From the NCBI GenBank assembly GCA_017847835.1, contig JAGASH010000008.1:1-64000 (forward strand): 64,000 bases of DNA, in the 5' to 3' direction. The notes beneath the pieces are model-generated. The model saw only the letters and a program-made list of their open reading frames with translations. It was not told where the DNA came from and ran no database searches. The position numbers and the translations under genes are program-made. This document shows positions 16,621 through 26,188 of this stretch, piece after piece. Source of the stretch: Oscillospiraceae bacterium. GTDB taxonomy: Bacteria; Bacillota; Clostridia; Oscillospirales; Ruminococcaceae. Positions within the stretch are counted from its first letter, which is position 1, and each line of letters opens with the position of its first letter.

Positions 16621-17988
16621 TTAGCCTATTAAAATATCTCCCTCGGGAACAACAATATTCTTGCGGTTTTGTGTGTTCATCACAAGCGACATTATCACGG
16701 AAACAGGTCCCACACGTCCCAGGAACATCGTCACAATCAGCACGCATTTCCCGAAAAAGCTTGAAGCCGCTGTTGCGCCTACGGAAAGACCTGTCGTCGA
16801 AAACGCTGAAACCGCGTCAAACAGGCATTGTACAGCGCCCGTTCCCGTTTCTGCGTCGCTTGGCATTGAGAAATAGAGCGCCGAAAAGCATATTCCTACT
16901 GCCATAAAAGACAGCGCCATTGTCACAACCGTGCGGTAAATCACGAGCTTGCTTATCTTGTGGCGGAAAAGCTCAACGTCGTTTTTGTTGCGTATGTACG
17001 ACACAACCGTCATTATCACAACAATCAGCGTCGTTACCTTTACACCGCCGCCTGTCGAGCCGGGAGCCGCTCCCACGAACATCAGAAGTATCGTTCCCAT
17101 TTGCGAGAACTCCGACATATCTCCCATTGAAATGCTGTCAAAGCCCGCTGTTCTTGTTGTTACCGACGAGAAAAAAGCATTCAGCAGTTTTTCTCCGAAA
17201 TCCATTTTTCCGAGAGTTTTCGGGTTGTTCCACTCTGCAAACAGGAAAAACAGCGTTCCCACGAGGATAAGCGCGCCGGTCATCACAAGAACAGCTCTTG
17301 TGTGAAGCGACAGCTTTTTCGTTTCGCGGAATGTGAGAAAGTTCTCCCACACGATAAATCCCAGACCGCCGACAATTATTAGCAAGGCAACGGTTATCAG
17401 CACGGTCGGGTTGTCCTGAAACGAAATCAGGCTTGAAAACTCGCCTTCCATTCCCGCGAGGTCAAAGCCCGCGTTGCAGAAAGCGGTTATCGACGTGAAA
17501 ACCGCCATCCAGATACCATAGCCGCCGTATTTAGGGTAAAGCGCAAACGACATAGCAAGCGCGCCCGCTGCCTCGAAAATCAGCGAATATTTGATAATTC
17601 TGACAAAGATTTTTCTGCCTTTTGTGAAGCTGCTTTCGGTCAGGTCCTCGGACGCGCTTTTCAGCGTGCGAAAACCCAGCTTTTTGCCCATCGCGATGTT
17701 GAAGAATGTGATTATCGTGACAAAGCCAAGTCCGCCGACTTGAATTAAAAGCGCAATCACAATCTGTCCGAAAATCGACCAGTGCGTCCAGGTGTCAACA
17801 ACGGCAAGTCCCGTAACGCAGGTTGCTGAGGTTGCCGTGAAAAGGCAGTCGAAAATCGATGTGAATTTTCCGGATTTTGAAGCCGCGGGCAGACACAGCA
17901 AAACCGTTCCTACCGCTATAATTATCAGAAATCCAAGCACAAGCGTTCTTGCGGGATATTCTTTTTTTGCCTTTTTGAATATAGGCAT
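16621..17988 (-). CDS. KtrB/TrkH-type potassium uptake channel subunit
   Basis: 455 residues, many membrane helices. Four pore-loop repeats can be followed by their filter segments: TGLAVVD, FCNAGFD, TRTAGFD and STTGLSVG, each with the essential glycine. This is the arrangement of the Trk/Ktr/HKT superfamily, which moves K+ (sometimes with Na+) across the membrane. A regulatory RCK partner (KtrA/TrkA) is normally required, but none is encoded next to it or elsewhere in this window. A weak GAGTG site precedes the ATG. Neighbours suggest a long unidirectional cluster rather than a dedicated potassium operon. Confidence 0.92.
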   Translation of the reverse strand: MPIFKKAKKEYPARTLVLGFLIIIAVGTVLLCLPAASKSGKFTSIFDCLFTATSATCVTGLAVVDTWTHWSIFGQIVIALLIQVGGLGFVTIITFFNIAMGKKLGFRTLKSASEDLTESSFTKGRKIFVRIIKYSLIFEAAGALAMSFALYPKYGGYGIWMAVFTSITAFCNAGFDLAGMEGEFSSLISFQDNPTVLITVALLIIVGGLGFIVWENFLTFRETKKLSLHTRAVLVMTGALILVGTLFFLFAEWNNPKTLGKMDFGEKLLNAFFSSVTTRTAGFDSISMGDMSEFSQMGTILLMFVGAAPGSTGGGVKVTTLIVVIMTVVSYIRNKNDVELFRHKISKLVIYRTVVTMALSFMAVGICFSALYFSMPSDAETGTGAVQCLFDAVSAFSTTGLSVGATAASSFFGKCVLIVTMFLGRVGPVSVIMSLVMNTQNRKNIVVPEGDILIG

Positions 17989-18005
17989 TTTATCACTCTT
18001 TTCTG

Positions 18006-19844
18006 TCAGAAATTACTGTTTGACTGCTGAGGCGCTCCGCTCGAAGAAGCCGAGCTGTAACGAATGAAATCGCGCGCGCTTTCACCGTATGCGTAAACAG
18101 TGTAGATATCGGTTTTGCCGACCGTGTCATAAGAGCCGCCCTCAAACGGAGCCTTTACTCCGTTTTTAGCCACAAGCAGACAGCTCTCGGGCACTTTGTC
18201 GGTCTTTTTGATTATCTTGACCGTTGTATCGGGTTTGAGGAACTGAAGCGTCGCTGCAAGCTCCTTGTCGGTTTCATAGATAATTATCGGCGGAGACTGC
18301 GTGTCGTTGTACAAAAGCTCTCCGACCTTTTTATAAGGCTCGCGCTGCTCTGCGGCAAGCTCCGCCGTTTTCGGGAGATACAAAAATGCTGCGTAAGCGG
18401 TGTTGTTGATAAGTATAACGAGCATTGTTATCGAAACGAACCGCGTTATGTGTTTTTTTGCGCAGGACGTTAAGACAATCAGCAAAACAAACAGCGAAAA
18501 AACACACGACGACATTATGATATAGCTCATTCCCGTGGGCGCAGACAAAACGCTTTCACCGAAGCGAAACGGTGTCACTGCGGGGAGTTTTCTTTGAATT
18601 GACGCGAAATACGCTTCATTGTACGTCAGCCCGAAACACAAGCAAGCGTATGCATAAATTCCCGTTCCGAGAAGAAGCTTTCTGATGTCAATCGAATATC
18701 TGAACACAAACACCAGCACGAAAAACAGAGCAGCGGGAGCGATTAACCTTGCCCGCTCACCTATTCCCGCGAAGGTGTTCAGTCCCGTAAACGAGGCAAA
18801 CGACAGCGCAGTCGTCAGAAATACAACCGTGATAAACTGAAACAGCCCGAGAATTGTAAGTCTGATGTTATATTTATGCTTTGCGGGCTCGTAGACCTTT
18901 GTTCCGTTTTCAAGGGTGGTTTCCTTTTTCTTTACGCCCTCTTTTATCCAGGCGTATATTATCACCGCGAAAAGTGCCGCCGCAAGCGCTCCCATTCCGA
19001 AGCTCTCGGTCATAAACGTATAGATTTCACCGAAAATCCTCCCGGCTGCGCCCGTGGTATTCGTGTGAAAAAACAGTCTTGCCGCGGCTTCATCGGCTTC
19101 TCCCGAGGCAGTTCGCATAAGCGAAAGTCTTGCGAAATGCTCTGCGGTAAACGAAACAACAACCGAAAATCCGAACGCGGGAATATTCATCAGCTTTTCC
19201 TTGAAGCAAAACCGCGCGATTATCACCGTCAGAATTACCGCAAGAACAGCCGCGATAAGCTCTGCATTTACCGCAAATGCCACCGCGCACAAAAATCCCG
19301 TGAGTATGGACATTGTAAAGCGTGTGTAACGGTTTTTCTTGTCCCACGCGGCAAATACGCACATAATCAAAATCCACACCATCAGGCAGGAAAGAGCGTC
19401 GCTTGTGATGAATTTCGAGCAGGAAATCACCGAAACGTACATTCCGCAGCAAAGCGCCGCGAGAATTTTCTGACGAACACGCTCAACTCCGAGCTTTGTA
19501 GCGAGGTGATAAGAAATCATCGGGATAAAGCTCACGATAAGAGCGTTTATTATGAGCATTGCCTTGTAAAGAACGTATGGGCTGTCAAAAACCAACAACA
19601 GCGGTGTGTACAAAAGCGCCTGAATATATCCGCCGCTTACGCCGATTTCTCCGAGCAGCCCCGACCGGTTTTTACCGGAATAAAACGCGGCAAGTCCCGC
19701 GGCACTTGTTTCCTCGGGGAAAACCGCGGGTAACTCCATACACATTGTCATAAGCGTGTTCACGACAACCGAAAAAGCGTAAAGTATAAACATTACACCC
19801 TTGTCGCCGAACGCTTGATAAAATTGTTCCAGCCGACGCTTCAT
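18006..19844 (-). CDS. Large polytopic membrane protein, possibly GT-C fold
   Basis: 612 residues with roughly a dozen hydrophobic segments in the first 500 residues and a soluble C-terminal domain of about 110 residues. The layout (multi-pass core, a large loop after the first helix containing acidic residues, extracytoplasmic tail) resembles GT-C glycosyltransferases, but I see no diagnostic motif, so this is only a guess. AAAGGA upstream supports the start at 19844. It sits between the RING-like protein and the potassium channel genes, separated from each by under 25 nt, and is probably in the same operon. Confidence 0.6.
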   Translation of the reverse strand: MKRRLEQFYQAFGDKGVMFILYAFSVVVNTLMTMCMELPAVFPEETSAAGLAAFYSGKNRSGLLGEIGVSGGYIQALLYTPLLLVFDSPYVLYKAMLIINALIVSFIPMISYHLATKLGVERVRQKILAALCCGMYVSVISCSKFITSDALSCLMVWILIMCVFAAWDKKNRYTRFTMSILTGFLCAVAFAVNAELIAAVLAVILTVIIARFCFKEKLMNIPAFGFSVVVSFTAEHFARLSLMRTASGEADEAAARLFFHTNTTGAAGRIFGEIYTFMTESFGMGALAAALFAVIIYAWIKEGVKKKETTLENGTKVYEPAKHKYNIRLTILGLFQFITVVFLTTALSFASFTGLNTFAGIGERARLIAPAALFFVLVFVFRYSIDIRKLLLGTGIYAYACLCFGLTYNEAYFASIQRKLPAVTPFRFGESVLSAPTGMSYIIMSSCVFSLFVLLIVLTSCAKKHITRFVSITMLVILINNTAYAAFLYLPKTAELAAEQREPYKKVGELLYNDTQSPPIIIYETDKELAATLQFLKPDTTVKIIKKTDKVPESCLLVAKNGVKAPFEGGSYDTVGKTDIYTVYAYGESARDFIRYSSASSSGAPQQSNSNF

Positions 19845-19866
19845 AAACCCTTTTCCTTTTTACCAC

Positions 19867-20757
19867 TCAGATTAATGTTGTGGGATTTGAATAAAATCCC
19901 GTGAGCCACAAAATCATACTCACAAGAAGCATTACCGCAAGACAGCCGATAATTGCCCGCAAAAACGACGGTCTTCCCTTTTCGGCAAGAGCCGCGTAAT
20001 ACTCGTCCGACTGCGTGTCACCCTCAAAGCTTCCGCGGAATTTTATGATGTTCTTTACCGCGTGCTTGTAGTAGAAGTAATCGCCGAACGCGCTCAGAAA
20101 AACAAGTACGATGATGTTGTAAAAGCTCAGCAGATATGACATTCCACTGTTCTGTATCATCATAGGGAAATACGCGGCAATCGCAACCGGAACCAGCACG
20201 GCAATCGCCGAAATTATTCCGAAGATATCCATTTTACGGTAAAACTGAAAAGCGGGCGCAAGAAATCCCGACGCGAAGTTAAAGTAAACTCTGCGCTTTT
20301 TGCCGCTGTAATTCGAACGGAAAATATCAAATGCCGCGACATAGTGAAACGACGAGCTCGCTGCATAAGACGCAAGCTCTTTCATACTCACGCCGTCCTC
20401 ACCGATAGCAGGGTCCTGAATTTTCTTGAAAAAGCCGTTAAATCCGTCGTCCGCGTCACCGAACATCGCGGACATCGGGTCAACATTCTCGGCATTTTGC
20501 GAATTTTCTGTATTTTGCGCAGTCTGCGTGTTTTCATAAGGATTTTGCGGCTGCGAGAAAACGGGCTCGGGTTCGTCGGGCAGTTTTCCGTTCCACACAA
20601 ATCCGCTTTCGTGCAGATTTTCCAGCCCGCACTTGCCTCTGATTTCATAGCAAGTTCTGTGGTGCGGAGTTCCGCAAATCGGGCAGACAACAACGTCTGC
20701 TTTATCATTAAATCGTGCCCTGCAAATCGGGCAAAGCTTGTTTTCAAATCTGTTCAT
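19867..20757 (-). CDS. Membrane protein with N-terminal RING-like zinc finger
   Basis: 296 residues. The first 45 residues carry Cys9, 12, 25, 28, His32/33, Cys36 and Cys43, matching a prokaryotic RING-family finger (Prok-RING type). An Asn/Pro/Gln-rich linker follows, then a C-terminal half with about four membrane helices (about residues 190-290) that resembles DUF2628. In bacteria such fingers are not shown to act as ubiquitin ligases; protein binding is a safer guess. AAAGGA precedes the ATG, and its own promoter lies about 40 nt upstream. It probably leads the run down to rsmI. Confidence 0.75.
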   Translation of the reverse strand: MNRFENKLCPICRARFNDKADVVVCPICGTPHHRTCYEIRGKCGLENLHESGFVWNGKLPDEPEPVFSQPQNPYENTQTAQNTENSQNAENVDPMSAMFGDADDGFNGFFKKIQDPAIGEDGVSMKELASYAASSSFHYVAAFDIFRSNYSGKKRRVYFNFASGFLAPAFQFYRKMDIFGIISAIAVLVPVAIAAYFPMMIQNSGMSYLLSFYNIIVLVFLSAFGDYFYYKHAVKNIIKFRGSFEGDTQSDEYYAALAEKGRPSFLRAIIGCLAVMLLVSMILWLTGFYSNPTTLI

Positions 20758-20792
20758 AGCAATTCCTTTCGCGAATATACCTACTCAATTAT

Positions 20793-20821
20793 ATTATAAC
20801 ACTTTTTAAGCAATTTTTCAA
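20793..20821 (-). promoter_or_regulatory. SigA-type promoter for the RING-like protein gene
   Basis: Reading the - strand, TTGAAA (20821-20816) and TATAAT (20798-20793), 17-bp spacer. Confidence 0.8.
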
Positions 20822-20883
20822 CCTATATCTTGACTTCTTTTCTGAAAAATAAATGATAATGCTGTAAACAATCTGTCAAAAAC

Positions 20884-20911
20884 AAAAAAGCTCCCCCGAA
20901 GGAGAGCTTTT
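20884..20911 (-). terminator. Terminator of the ribosomal protein cluster
   Basis: AAAAGCTC(T)CC / GGGAGCTTTT stem followed by T-run on the - strand, just after rplQ. Confidence 0.85.
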
Positions 20912-20924
20912 CAAAATTATCAAA

Positions 20925-21266
20925 TTAAACCAACTCGATAATTGCCATCTCAGCTGCGTCACCACGACGCGGGCCGAGCTTGTAAATTCTGGTGTAACCA
21001 CCGTTTCTGCCGTTGTACTTAGGAGCGATTTCGTCGATGAGCTTCTTCGCAACGTCTTCCTTGGTGATGTACGAGAATACCTGACGCTTGGTGTGAAGCG
21101 TGTTAGCCTTGCCGAGCGAAATCATCTTTTCAGCCTCTGCGCGAACTTCCTTTGCGCGGGTAACTGTGGTTTCGATTTTTCCGTTTTCAAGCAGGAAAGT
21201 AACCATACCTCTGAGCATTGCCTTTCTGTGGTCACTTGCTCTGCCGAGTTTTCTGGAACCGGGCAT
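20925..21266 (-). CDS. rplQ: 50S ribosomal protein L17
   Basis: 113 residues, the short bacterial form. L17 binds 23S rRNA near the peptide tunnel exit. The N-terminus [19 protein letters not shown] is diagnostic, and the AEK..S / TGG-type C-terminus ends [17 protein letters not shown] precedes the ATG. It is the last gene of the cluster, 35 nt after rpoA, followed at once by a terminator. Confidence 0.98.
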   Translation of the reverse strand: MPGSRKLGRASDHRKAMLRGMVTFLLENGKIETTVTRAKEVRAEAEKMISLGKANTLHTKRQVFSYITKEDVAKKLIDEIAPKYNGRNGGYTRIYKLGPRRGDAAEMAIIELV

Positions 21267-21301
21267 AATATCTTCTCCTTTCGGGAAATGTTAAAATTAG
21301 T

Positions 21302-22261
21302 TTACTTGCTCTCCTCAGAGTTCATAAGCTCGCAGCCGAGCGACTGAAGCTTTGCCTTAACCTCGTCAAACGACTTCTTTCCGAGGTTTCTCACCTTCAT
21401 CATATCCTCCGGTGACTTGTTTACAAGGTCCTCGACGGTGTTGATGCCGGCTCTCTTCAGGCAGTTGAACGAACGAACGGAAAGCTCCAGCTCCTCGATA
21501 GTCATTTCGAGAACCTTGTCCTTGCGGCTTTCCTCGCGCGTTTCCATAAGCTCCTGAGGATTGGTTTCATCGGAAAGCTCAGCAAAGAGCGTGAGCCTTT
21601 CGATAAGGATTTTCGCCGCATAGGAAACTGCTTCCTTCGCGGAGATTGTGCCGTCGGTCCAGATTTCGATTATGAGCTTTTCATAGTCGGTTCTCTGGCC
21701 AACGCGGGTATTTTCAACCGTATAATTGCACTTCAACACGGGTGTGTAGATACTGTCAATCGGGATTACACCGATTACGGGTTGGAGCTGATTTTTGTTC
21801 TGCTCCGCCGAAACATAACCTCTGCCTCTGTCGAGAGTGATGTCCATATACAGCTTAGCGCCTGCTCCGAGCGACGCGATGTGCATTCCGGGGTCGAGGA
21901 TTTCAACCTCGCTGTCGGTTTTGATATCGCCGGCAGTTACCTCGCACTCGCCCTCAGCTTCGATATAAAGCGTCTTGGGAGCTTCGCCGTACATTTTTGC
22001 TCTTAATCCTTTGATATTAAGAATGATTTCTGTAACGTCTTCTTTTACACCGGGAACGGTTGAAAACTCGTGCTGAACGCCGTCAATCTTGACTGATGTA
22101 GCAGCAACTCCCGGCAATGAGGAGAGCAGCACCCTGCGAAGGCTGTTGCCCAGGGTGTTTCCATATCCGCTCTGAAGAGGCTCCAGAACGAACATTCCAT
22201 AAGTTCCGTCCGACCTTAGCTTAAAGGTCTCGATATTGAGCTTTTCGATTTTTTCAAGCAT
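21302..22261 (-). CDS. rpoA: DNA-directed RNA polymerase subunit alpha
   Basis: 319 residues, typical. The N-terminal assembly domain (about 1-230) dimerises and recruits beta and beta'. The C-terminal domain (about 250-319) contains [16 protein letters not shown], the helix-hairpin-helix region that binds UP elements and activators. ATG 22261 is preferred because AGGG lies 7 nt upstream; an in-frame codon at 22279 overlaps that site. It is separated from rpsD by an unusually long 300-nt gap that may carry extra regulation. Confidence 0.98.
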   Translation of the reverse strand: MLEKIEKLNIETFKLRSDGTYGMFVLEPLQSGYGNTLGNSLRRVLLSSLPGVAATSVKIDGVQHEFSTVPGVKEDVTEIILNIKGLRAKMYGEAPKTLYIEAEGECEVTAGDIKTDSEVEILDPGMHIASLGAGAKLYMDITLDRGRGYVSAEQNKNQLQPVIGVIPIDSIYTPVLKCNYTVENTRVGQRTDYEKLIIEIWTDGTISAKEAVSYAAKILIERLTLFAELSDETNPQELMETREESRKDKVLEMTIEELELSVRSFNCLKRAGINTVEDLVNKSPEDMMKVRNLGKKSFDEVKAKLQSLGCELMNSEESK

Positions 22262-22561
22262 TGGTAACCCTCCCCGCAAGCTTGTCTGTCACGGTAAAGA
22301 GGAAGCTCCTCTCTGCCGCTTAACCTAAATTATCCGTTTTGTGCAGTGCCAAAGCCGTTTTGACGTTTGGCTCGCCGTATTCCTGTTAATTTTAAATCAC
22401 GCTCACACAGGTCTACCAGAGTATTGACGCTTTTCCTGAGCTTTAATCGTAAAAACAACAGAGTATGAATTAAAAATAACTGCACTAAATATCTGTATGC
22501 TCCCAGAAAATCCATTATTACGCAGCTGCCGCAAAAGTGACAGCCGGGATTTCCACGGCAA
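22262..22561 (-). other. 300-nt rpsD-rpoA intergenic region
   Basis: No gene with a ribosome site is seen here. Most gaps in this cluster are below 40 nt, so this one stands out. It could hold an internal promoter for rpoA-rplQ or an untranslated regulatory element, but I find no consensus promoter and no obvious strong terminator. Confidence 0.5.
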
Positions 22562-23167
22562 TTATTTAGAATACAGCTCGATAATCAGGTGCTCAGCAAT
22601 CTCGAAGTCGAGGTCTTCGCGTGCAAAGCTGCGGGTAACCTTTGCGGACTGCTTTTCCTTGTCAACGTCAAGCCACATAGGAGTGAGTCTGCCGCCGGCA
22701 ACTTCTGCAATCTGCTCGAATTTCTTGCTCTTCTTGCTCTTTTCGCGAAGAGAAACCACGTCGCCTACCTTAACTCTGTAAGAGGGAATGTCAACTCTCT
22801 TGCCGTTCACACAGAAATGACCGTGAGTTACAAGCTGACGAGCCTCGCGGCGGGTTGTAGCAAGTCCCATTCTGAAAACGATGTTGTCGAGTCTGCTTTC
22901 GAGAATTCTGATGAGGTTCTCACCGGCGATACCCTCTTCCTTGGTAGCGAGCTCGTAGTAGTGATAGAACTGCTTTTCAAGAACGCCGTAAACGAACTTC
23001 AGCTTCTGCTTTTCCTTGAGCTGCTGTCCATACTCGGATACCTTCTTGCGGCGAGCGCCGTCCTTCTGAAATCTCTTGGACTTCTTATTCTCGGAATAGC
23101 CCAGAACAGCGGGGCTGATATCAAGACTTCTGCACTTTTTCAAAATCGGGTCGCGATTTACTGCCAT
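22562..23167 (-). CDS. rpsD: 30S ribosomal protein S4
   Basis: 201 residues, usual for Firmicutes. S4 binds the 5' domain of 16S rRNA and nucleates 30S assembly. The S4 RNA-binding domain is seen in the middle (RLDNIVFRMG and TRREARQLVTHGHFCVNG). In Bacillus rpsD is encoded outside this cluster; here it sits in the alpha operon between rpsK and rpoA, as in many clostridia. GGAGG precedes the ATG. Confidence 0.98.
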   Translation of the reverse strand: MAVNRDPILKKCRSLDISPAVLGYSENKKSKRFQKDGARRKKVSEYGQQLKEKQKLKFVYGVLEKQFYHYYELATKEEGIAGENLIRILESRLDNIVFRMGLATTRREARQLVTHGHFCVNGKRVDIPSYRVKVGDVVSLREKSKKSKKFEQIAEVAGGRLTPMWLDVDKEKQSAKVTRSFAREDLDFEIAEHLIIELYSK

Positions 23168-23255
23168 AATAAAATTTCCTCCGTTAATCTAAATAAATAT
23201 CGGTTTTCTCCGACGCCGAGCAAACGTTGCGCTCGACTTAAATCTCCGTCTGTAA

Positions 23256-23654
23256 TCAGACTCTTCTTCTCTTGGGGGGACGGCAGCCATTGTGAGGAAT
23301 GGGAGTTACGTCCTTGATGAGCTTAACCTCGAGGCCAGCTGCCTGAAGAGCTCTGATTGCTGCTTCACGTCCCTGACCGGGGCCCTTTACATAAACCTCA
23401 ACGGTCTTCAGTCCGTGCTCCATAGCAGCCTTTGCTGCAACATCAGCAGCGGTCTGCGCAGCATACGGGGTGGATTTTCTCGAGCCTCTGAAGCCGAGTC
23501 CGCCTGCGGACGCCCACGAAAGAGCATTTCCCTGAAGGTCGGTGATGGTGACGATGGTGTTGTTGAAGGACGACTGAATGTGAGCTGCGCCATTTTCAAC
23601 ATTCTTGCGCTCACGGCGTCTGCGAACAACCTGTTTTCCTTTAGCCTGTGCCAT
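23256..23654 (-). CDS. rpsK: 30S ribosomal protein S11
   Basis: 132 residues. S11 forms part of the 30S platform near the E site. Motifs [15 protein letters not shown] and CRPPKRRRV at the C-terminus are characteristic. A basic N-terminal run (RRRRERKN) is normal for the family. It lies 19 nt after rpsM, with a clear ribosome site. Confidence 0.98.
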   Translation of the reverse strand: MAQAKGKQVVRRRRERKNVENGAAHIQSSFNNTIVTITDLQGNALSWASAGGLGFRGSRKSTPYAAQTAADVAAKAAMEHGLKTVEVYVKGPGQGREAAIRALQAAGLEVKLIKDVTPIPHNGCRPPKRRRV

Positions 23655-23673
23655 TTATTTACCGCCTTTCCTA

Positions 23674-24045
23674 TTACTTCTTCTTGTTTGCAATTGTCTT
23701 CTTGGGACCCTTGCGAGTTCTGGCGTTGGTCTTGGTGCGCTGACCGCGAACGGGAAGACCCTTGCGATGACGAGTGCCGCGATAGCAGTTGATTTCAACC
23801 AGACGCTTGATGTTAAGAGCAACCATTCTTCTGAGGTCGCCTTCTACAACATAGCCGTCCTTGTCGATTACGTCACGGATTTTCGCTTCGTCCTCGTCGG
23901 TGAGGTCGCGAACGCGTGTGTCGGGGTTTACACCCGCTTTTGCCAGAATATCATTTGCGGACTTTCTGCCGATACCGTATACATAGGTAAGACCTATCTC
24001 TACACGCTTCTCTTTCGGCAAATCCACGCCGGCAATTCTTGCCAT
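23674..24045 (-). CDS. rpsM: 30S ribosomal protein S13
   Basis: 123 residues. S13 sits on the head of the 30S subunit and makes inter-subunit bridges and P-site tRNA contacts. [18 protein letters not shown] and the C-terminal [23 protein letters not shown] segment are all present. GGAGG is upstream. It follows rpmJ with a 24-nt gap. Confidence 0.98.
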   Translation of the reverse strand: MARIAGVDLPKEKRVEIGLTYVYGIGRKSANDILAKAGVNPDTRVRDLTDEDEAKIRDVIDKDGYVVEGDLRRMVALNIKRLVEINCYRGTRHRKGLPVRGQRTKTNARTRKGPKKTIANKKK

Positions 24046-24069
24046 ACTTTCTTTCCTCCTGTCCGGGAA

Positions 24070-24183
24070 TTAACCCTGTCTTTGCTTGTGTTTAGGTTCA
24101 ACACAAATAACCATAACCTTGCCCTTGCGCTTGATAACCTTGCATTTATCGCACATAGGCTTTACCGAAGGTCTGACTTTCAT
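24070..24183 (-). CDS. rpmJ: 50S ribosomal protein L36
   Basis: 37 residues. The sequence begins [15 protein letters not shown] and ends PKHKQRQG. Cys11, Cys14, Cys27 and His32 form the zinc site, so this is the zinc-binding form. A GGAGG-type site lies just upstream of ATG 24183. It lies in the usual place between infA and rpsM. Confidence 0.97.
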   Translation of the reverse strand: MKVRPSVKPMCDKCKVIKRKGKVMVICVEPKHKQRQG

Positions 24184-24234
24184 TGTAATACCTCCATTCT
24201 GAACGCTATGCGTTCAAATAAACCGTTAGCAAAA

Positions 24235-24453
24235 TCACTTGGCGCGCCAGGTAATTCTGCCCTTTGTAAGGTCGTAGGGCGACATTTCAACGGTTACTTT
24301 GTCGCCGGGGAGAATTCGTATATAATTCATACGAAGTTTTCCGCTGATGTGCGCCAAAATCTGATGACCGTTTGAAAGCTCCACCTTGAACTGTGCGTTT
24401 GGCAGCGCCTCCAATATTGTGCCTTCCACTTCCAGTACGTCTTCTTTAGACAA
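24235..24453 (-). CDS. infA: Translation initiation factor IF-1
   Basis: 72 residues, a single S1-like OB-fold domain. IF-1 binds the A site of the 30S subunit during initiation. [21 protein letters not shown] and [18 protein letters not shown] are near-universal signatures. It starts 2 nt after the KOW-domain gene ends, so translation is probably coupled. Confidence 0.98.
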   Translation of the reverse strand: MSKEDVLEVEGTILEALPNAQFKVELSNGHQILAHISGKLRMNYIRILPGDKVTVEMSPYDLTKGRITWRAK

Positions 24454-24455
24454 GC

Positions 24456-24719
24456 TTATTCACTCTCCTGTAACGCGCTGTCCTGCTCGAACAGCTCTCT
24501 GAGCGTTCGCCGCAGACTTCTGTCCGTAAGCCCCGCGGGCTCGATAACCCGACTTGTCGCACGGACGTGTTTTCGATTTTTTTTCTTCGGCTTTTCAAGC
24601 TTTCGCTCTTTGCCGTCGGCGACGAATAAAAACTCGCCGTCTGTTCGGACGACCAGCATCGCCCGTCCGCAGTCGTGACCTGCGCGGCTGATAACAACCG
24701 TTCCTGCCGTAATATTCAT
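24456..24719 (-). CDS. KOW-domain RNA-binding protein (L14e-like)
   Basis: 87 residues. The first 45 residues form a KOW-like fold ([19 protein letters not shown]), resembling the archaeal/eukaryal L14e group; the rest is very basic ([14 protein letters not shown]) and ends with an acidic tail. The role is unknown but the context says RNA or ribosome binding. Its ATG overlaps the map stop codon as ATGA and its stop lies 2 nt before infA. Families of this kind commonly occupy the map-infA interval in Firmicutes. Confidence 0.85.
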   Translation of the reverse strand: MNITAGTVVISRAGHDCGRAMLVVRTDGEFLFVADGKERKLEKPKKKNRKHVRATSRVIEPAGLTDRSLRRTLRELFEQDSALQESE

Positions 24720-25474
24720 CAGTGGCTCTCCAATGTCAGAATAAGCGGTTCGCCGTTTGTAATGGCGACGCTGTGCTCGAAGTGACAGGACAAGCTTCCG
24801 TCGGTTGTGACAACCGTCCACTTGTCGCCGAGAATATTAACTCTGCGGTTATGAGAATTTACCATCGGCTCGATTGCAATCGTCATTCCGGGAACGAGCC
24901 TCGGACCGTGACCGGCTTTGCCCTCGTTCGGAACTTCGGGGTCTTCGTGCATTTCGCGTCCGACGCCGTGACCGATGAACTTTTCCGCAACGGCATATCC
25001 GCCGCTCTTGACGTGAGTTTCAATCGCGTTTGAGATATCGCCGATACGGTTTCCTGCAACAGCCTGCTCGATACCTTTATAAAGCGCTTCCTCCGTGAAC
25101 TTCATCAGGCGCTTTGCTTCCTCGGAAACCTCGCCTACCATAAAAGTCTTGGTGTTGTCGCCCATAAAGCCGTTGAGCTCGGCTACGATATCGCAGGAGA
25201 TTATATCGCCGTCCTTAAGGATAGCTTTCTTGCTCGGAATTCCGTGGATAAGCTGTTCGTTAATCGAAAAGCAATTGTGTCCCGGAAAACCCTGAAATCC
25301 ATAGCAGGGGCTGTGTCCTCCCTTTGAGCGAACAAAATCATCGACGATTTTGTCCAGCTCCCAGGTGGAAATCCCCGCTCTGATGTTTTTTCCCGCAAGC
25401 GCGAGAGCCTGCGCCGCAAGCTCGCCCGCTTTTATCATACCTTTAAGCTCTGCGGGATTTTTTATCTGAATCAT
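24719..25474 (-). CDS. map: Methionine aminopeptidase, type I
   Basis: 251 residues. It removes the N-terminal methionine from nascent proteins using two divalent metal ions. The metal ligands are recognisable in SCDIVAELNGFMGDNTKTF, GHGVGREMHEDPEVPN and the later AIEPMV and HFEHSVAI segments. It begins 3 nt after adk ends. Its stop overlaps the start of the KOW-domain gene. Confidence 0.97.
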   Translation of the reverse strand: MIQIKNPAELKGMIKAGELAAQALALAGKNIRAGISTWELDKIVDDFVRSKGGHSPCYGFQGFPGHNCFSINEQLIHGIPSKKAILKDGDIISCDIVAELNGFMGDNTKTFMVGEVSEEAKRLMKFTEEALYKGIEQAVAGNRIGDISNAIETHVKSGGYAVAEKFIGHGVGREMHEDPEVPNEGKAGHGPRLVPGMTIAIEPMVNSHNRRVNILGDKWTVVTTDGSLSCHFEHSVAITNGEPLILTLESH

Positions 25475-25477
25475 TAC

Positions 25478-26110
25478 TTAACCTCTGATTGCCGCCAGCG
25501 TAAGCCTTGATGTTTCAGCGATTTCGTTCTGACCTTCAACAGTAACCAGCTTGCCTCTCTTTTCATAGTAATCCTTGAGAGGAGCGGTCTTTTCGTGATA
25601 GGTCTTCAAACGAGCCTGAACCGTTTCGGGCTTGTCGTCAATTCTCTGAACGACCTTTGCGCCGCACGCGTCGCAAATTCCCTCAACCTTTGTGGGCTTG
25701 AACTCGATGTGATAAGAATTTCCGCAGCCCTCGCAAACGCGTCTGCCGCTCATTCTTGCGGTGATTGCCTCGTCGGAAACCGCGATTTCAACCACCTTGT
25801 CGATGTTTACTCCCATTTTGTCGAGAGCCTCTGCCTGTTCAACCGTTCTCGGGAAGCCGTCAAGGATAAAGCCGTTCTGAGCGTCGGGCTGAGCAATTCT
25901 GTCCTTCAGAATGCCGATTACGACATCATCGGGAACAAGCTCGCCTGCGTCCATAAAGCTTTTTGCCTTAAGACCTGCTTCTGTTCCGTTTTTAACTGCC
26001 TCTCTGAGCATATTGCCCGTAGAAATTGCGGGAATGTTCAGCTCCTTGCAGACAACCTCTGCCTGCGTGCCCTTGCCGGCGCCGGGAGCGCCTAAGAATA
26101 TCATATTCAT
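25478..26110 (-). CDS. adk: Adenylate kinase, zinc-LID type
   Basis: 210 residues. It interconverts ATP, AMP and ADP. The P-loop GAPGAGKGTQA opens the protein, followed by LDGFPRT. The LID carries CEGCG and CDACG, a Cys4 zinc site typical of Gram-positive long-form enzymes. The position between secY and map is the standard one in Firmicutes. Confidence 0.98.
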   Translation of the reverse strand: MNMIFLGAPGAGKGTQAEVVCKELNIPAISTGNMLREAVKNGTEAGLKAKSFMDAGELVPDDVVIGILKDRIAQPDAQNGFILDGFPRTVEQAEALDKMGVNIDKVVEIAVSDEAITARMSGRRVCEGCGNSYHIEFKPTKVEGICDACGAKVVQRIDDKPETVQARLKTYHEKTAPLKDYYEKRGKLVTVEGQNEIAETSRLTLAAIRG

Positions 26111-26188
26111 AAGTCAATCTCCTGTGTTAGCAGTTTACCGATTTCGGATAACAAAAGGCAGCGCCCTTTGTTATCCTACGTCTGTAAA

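Noticed and set aside
22330..22515. 61-codon frame in the rpsD-rpoA gap
   Set aside because: No ribosome site and no family resemblance.
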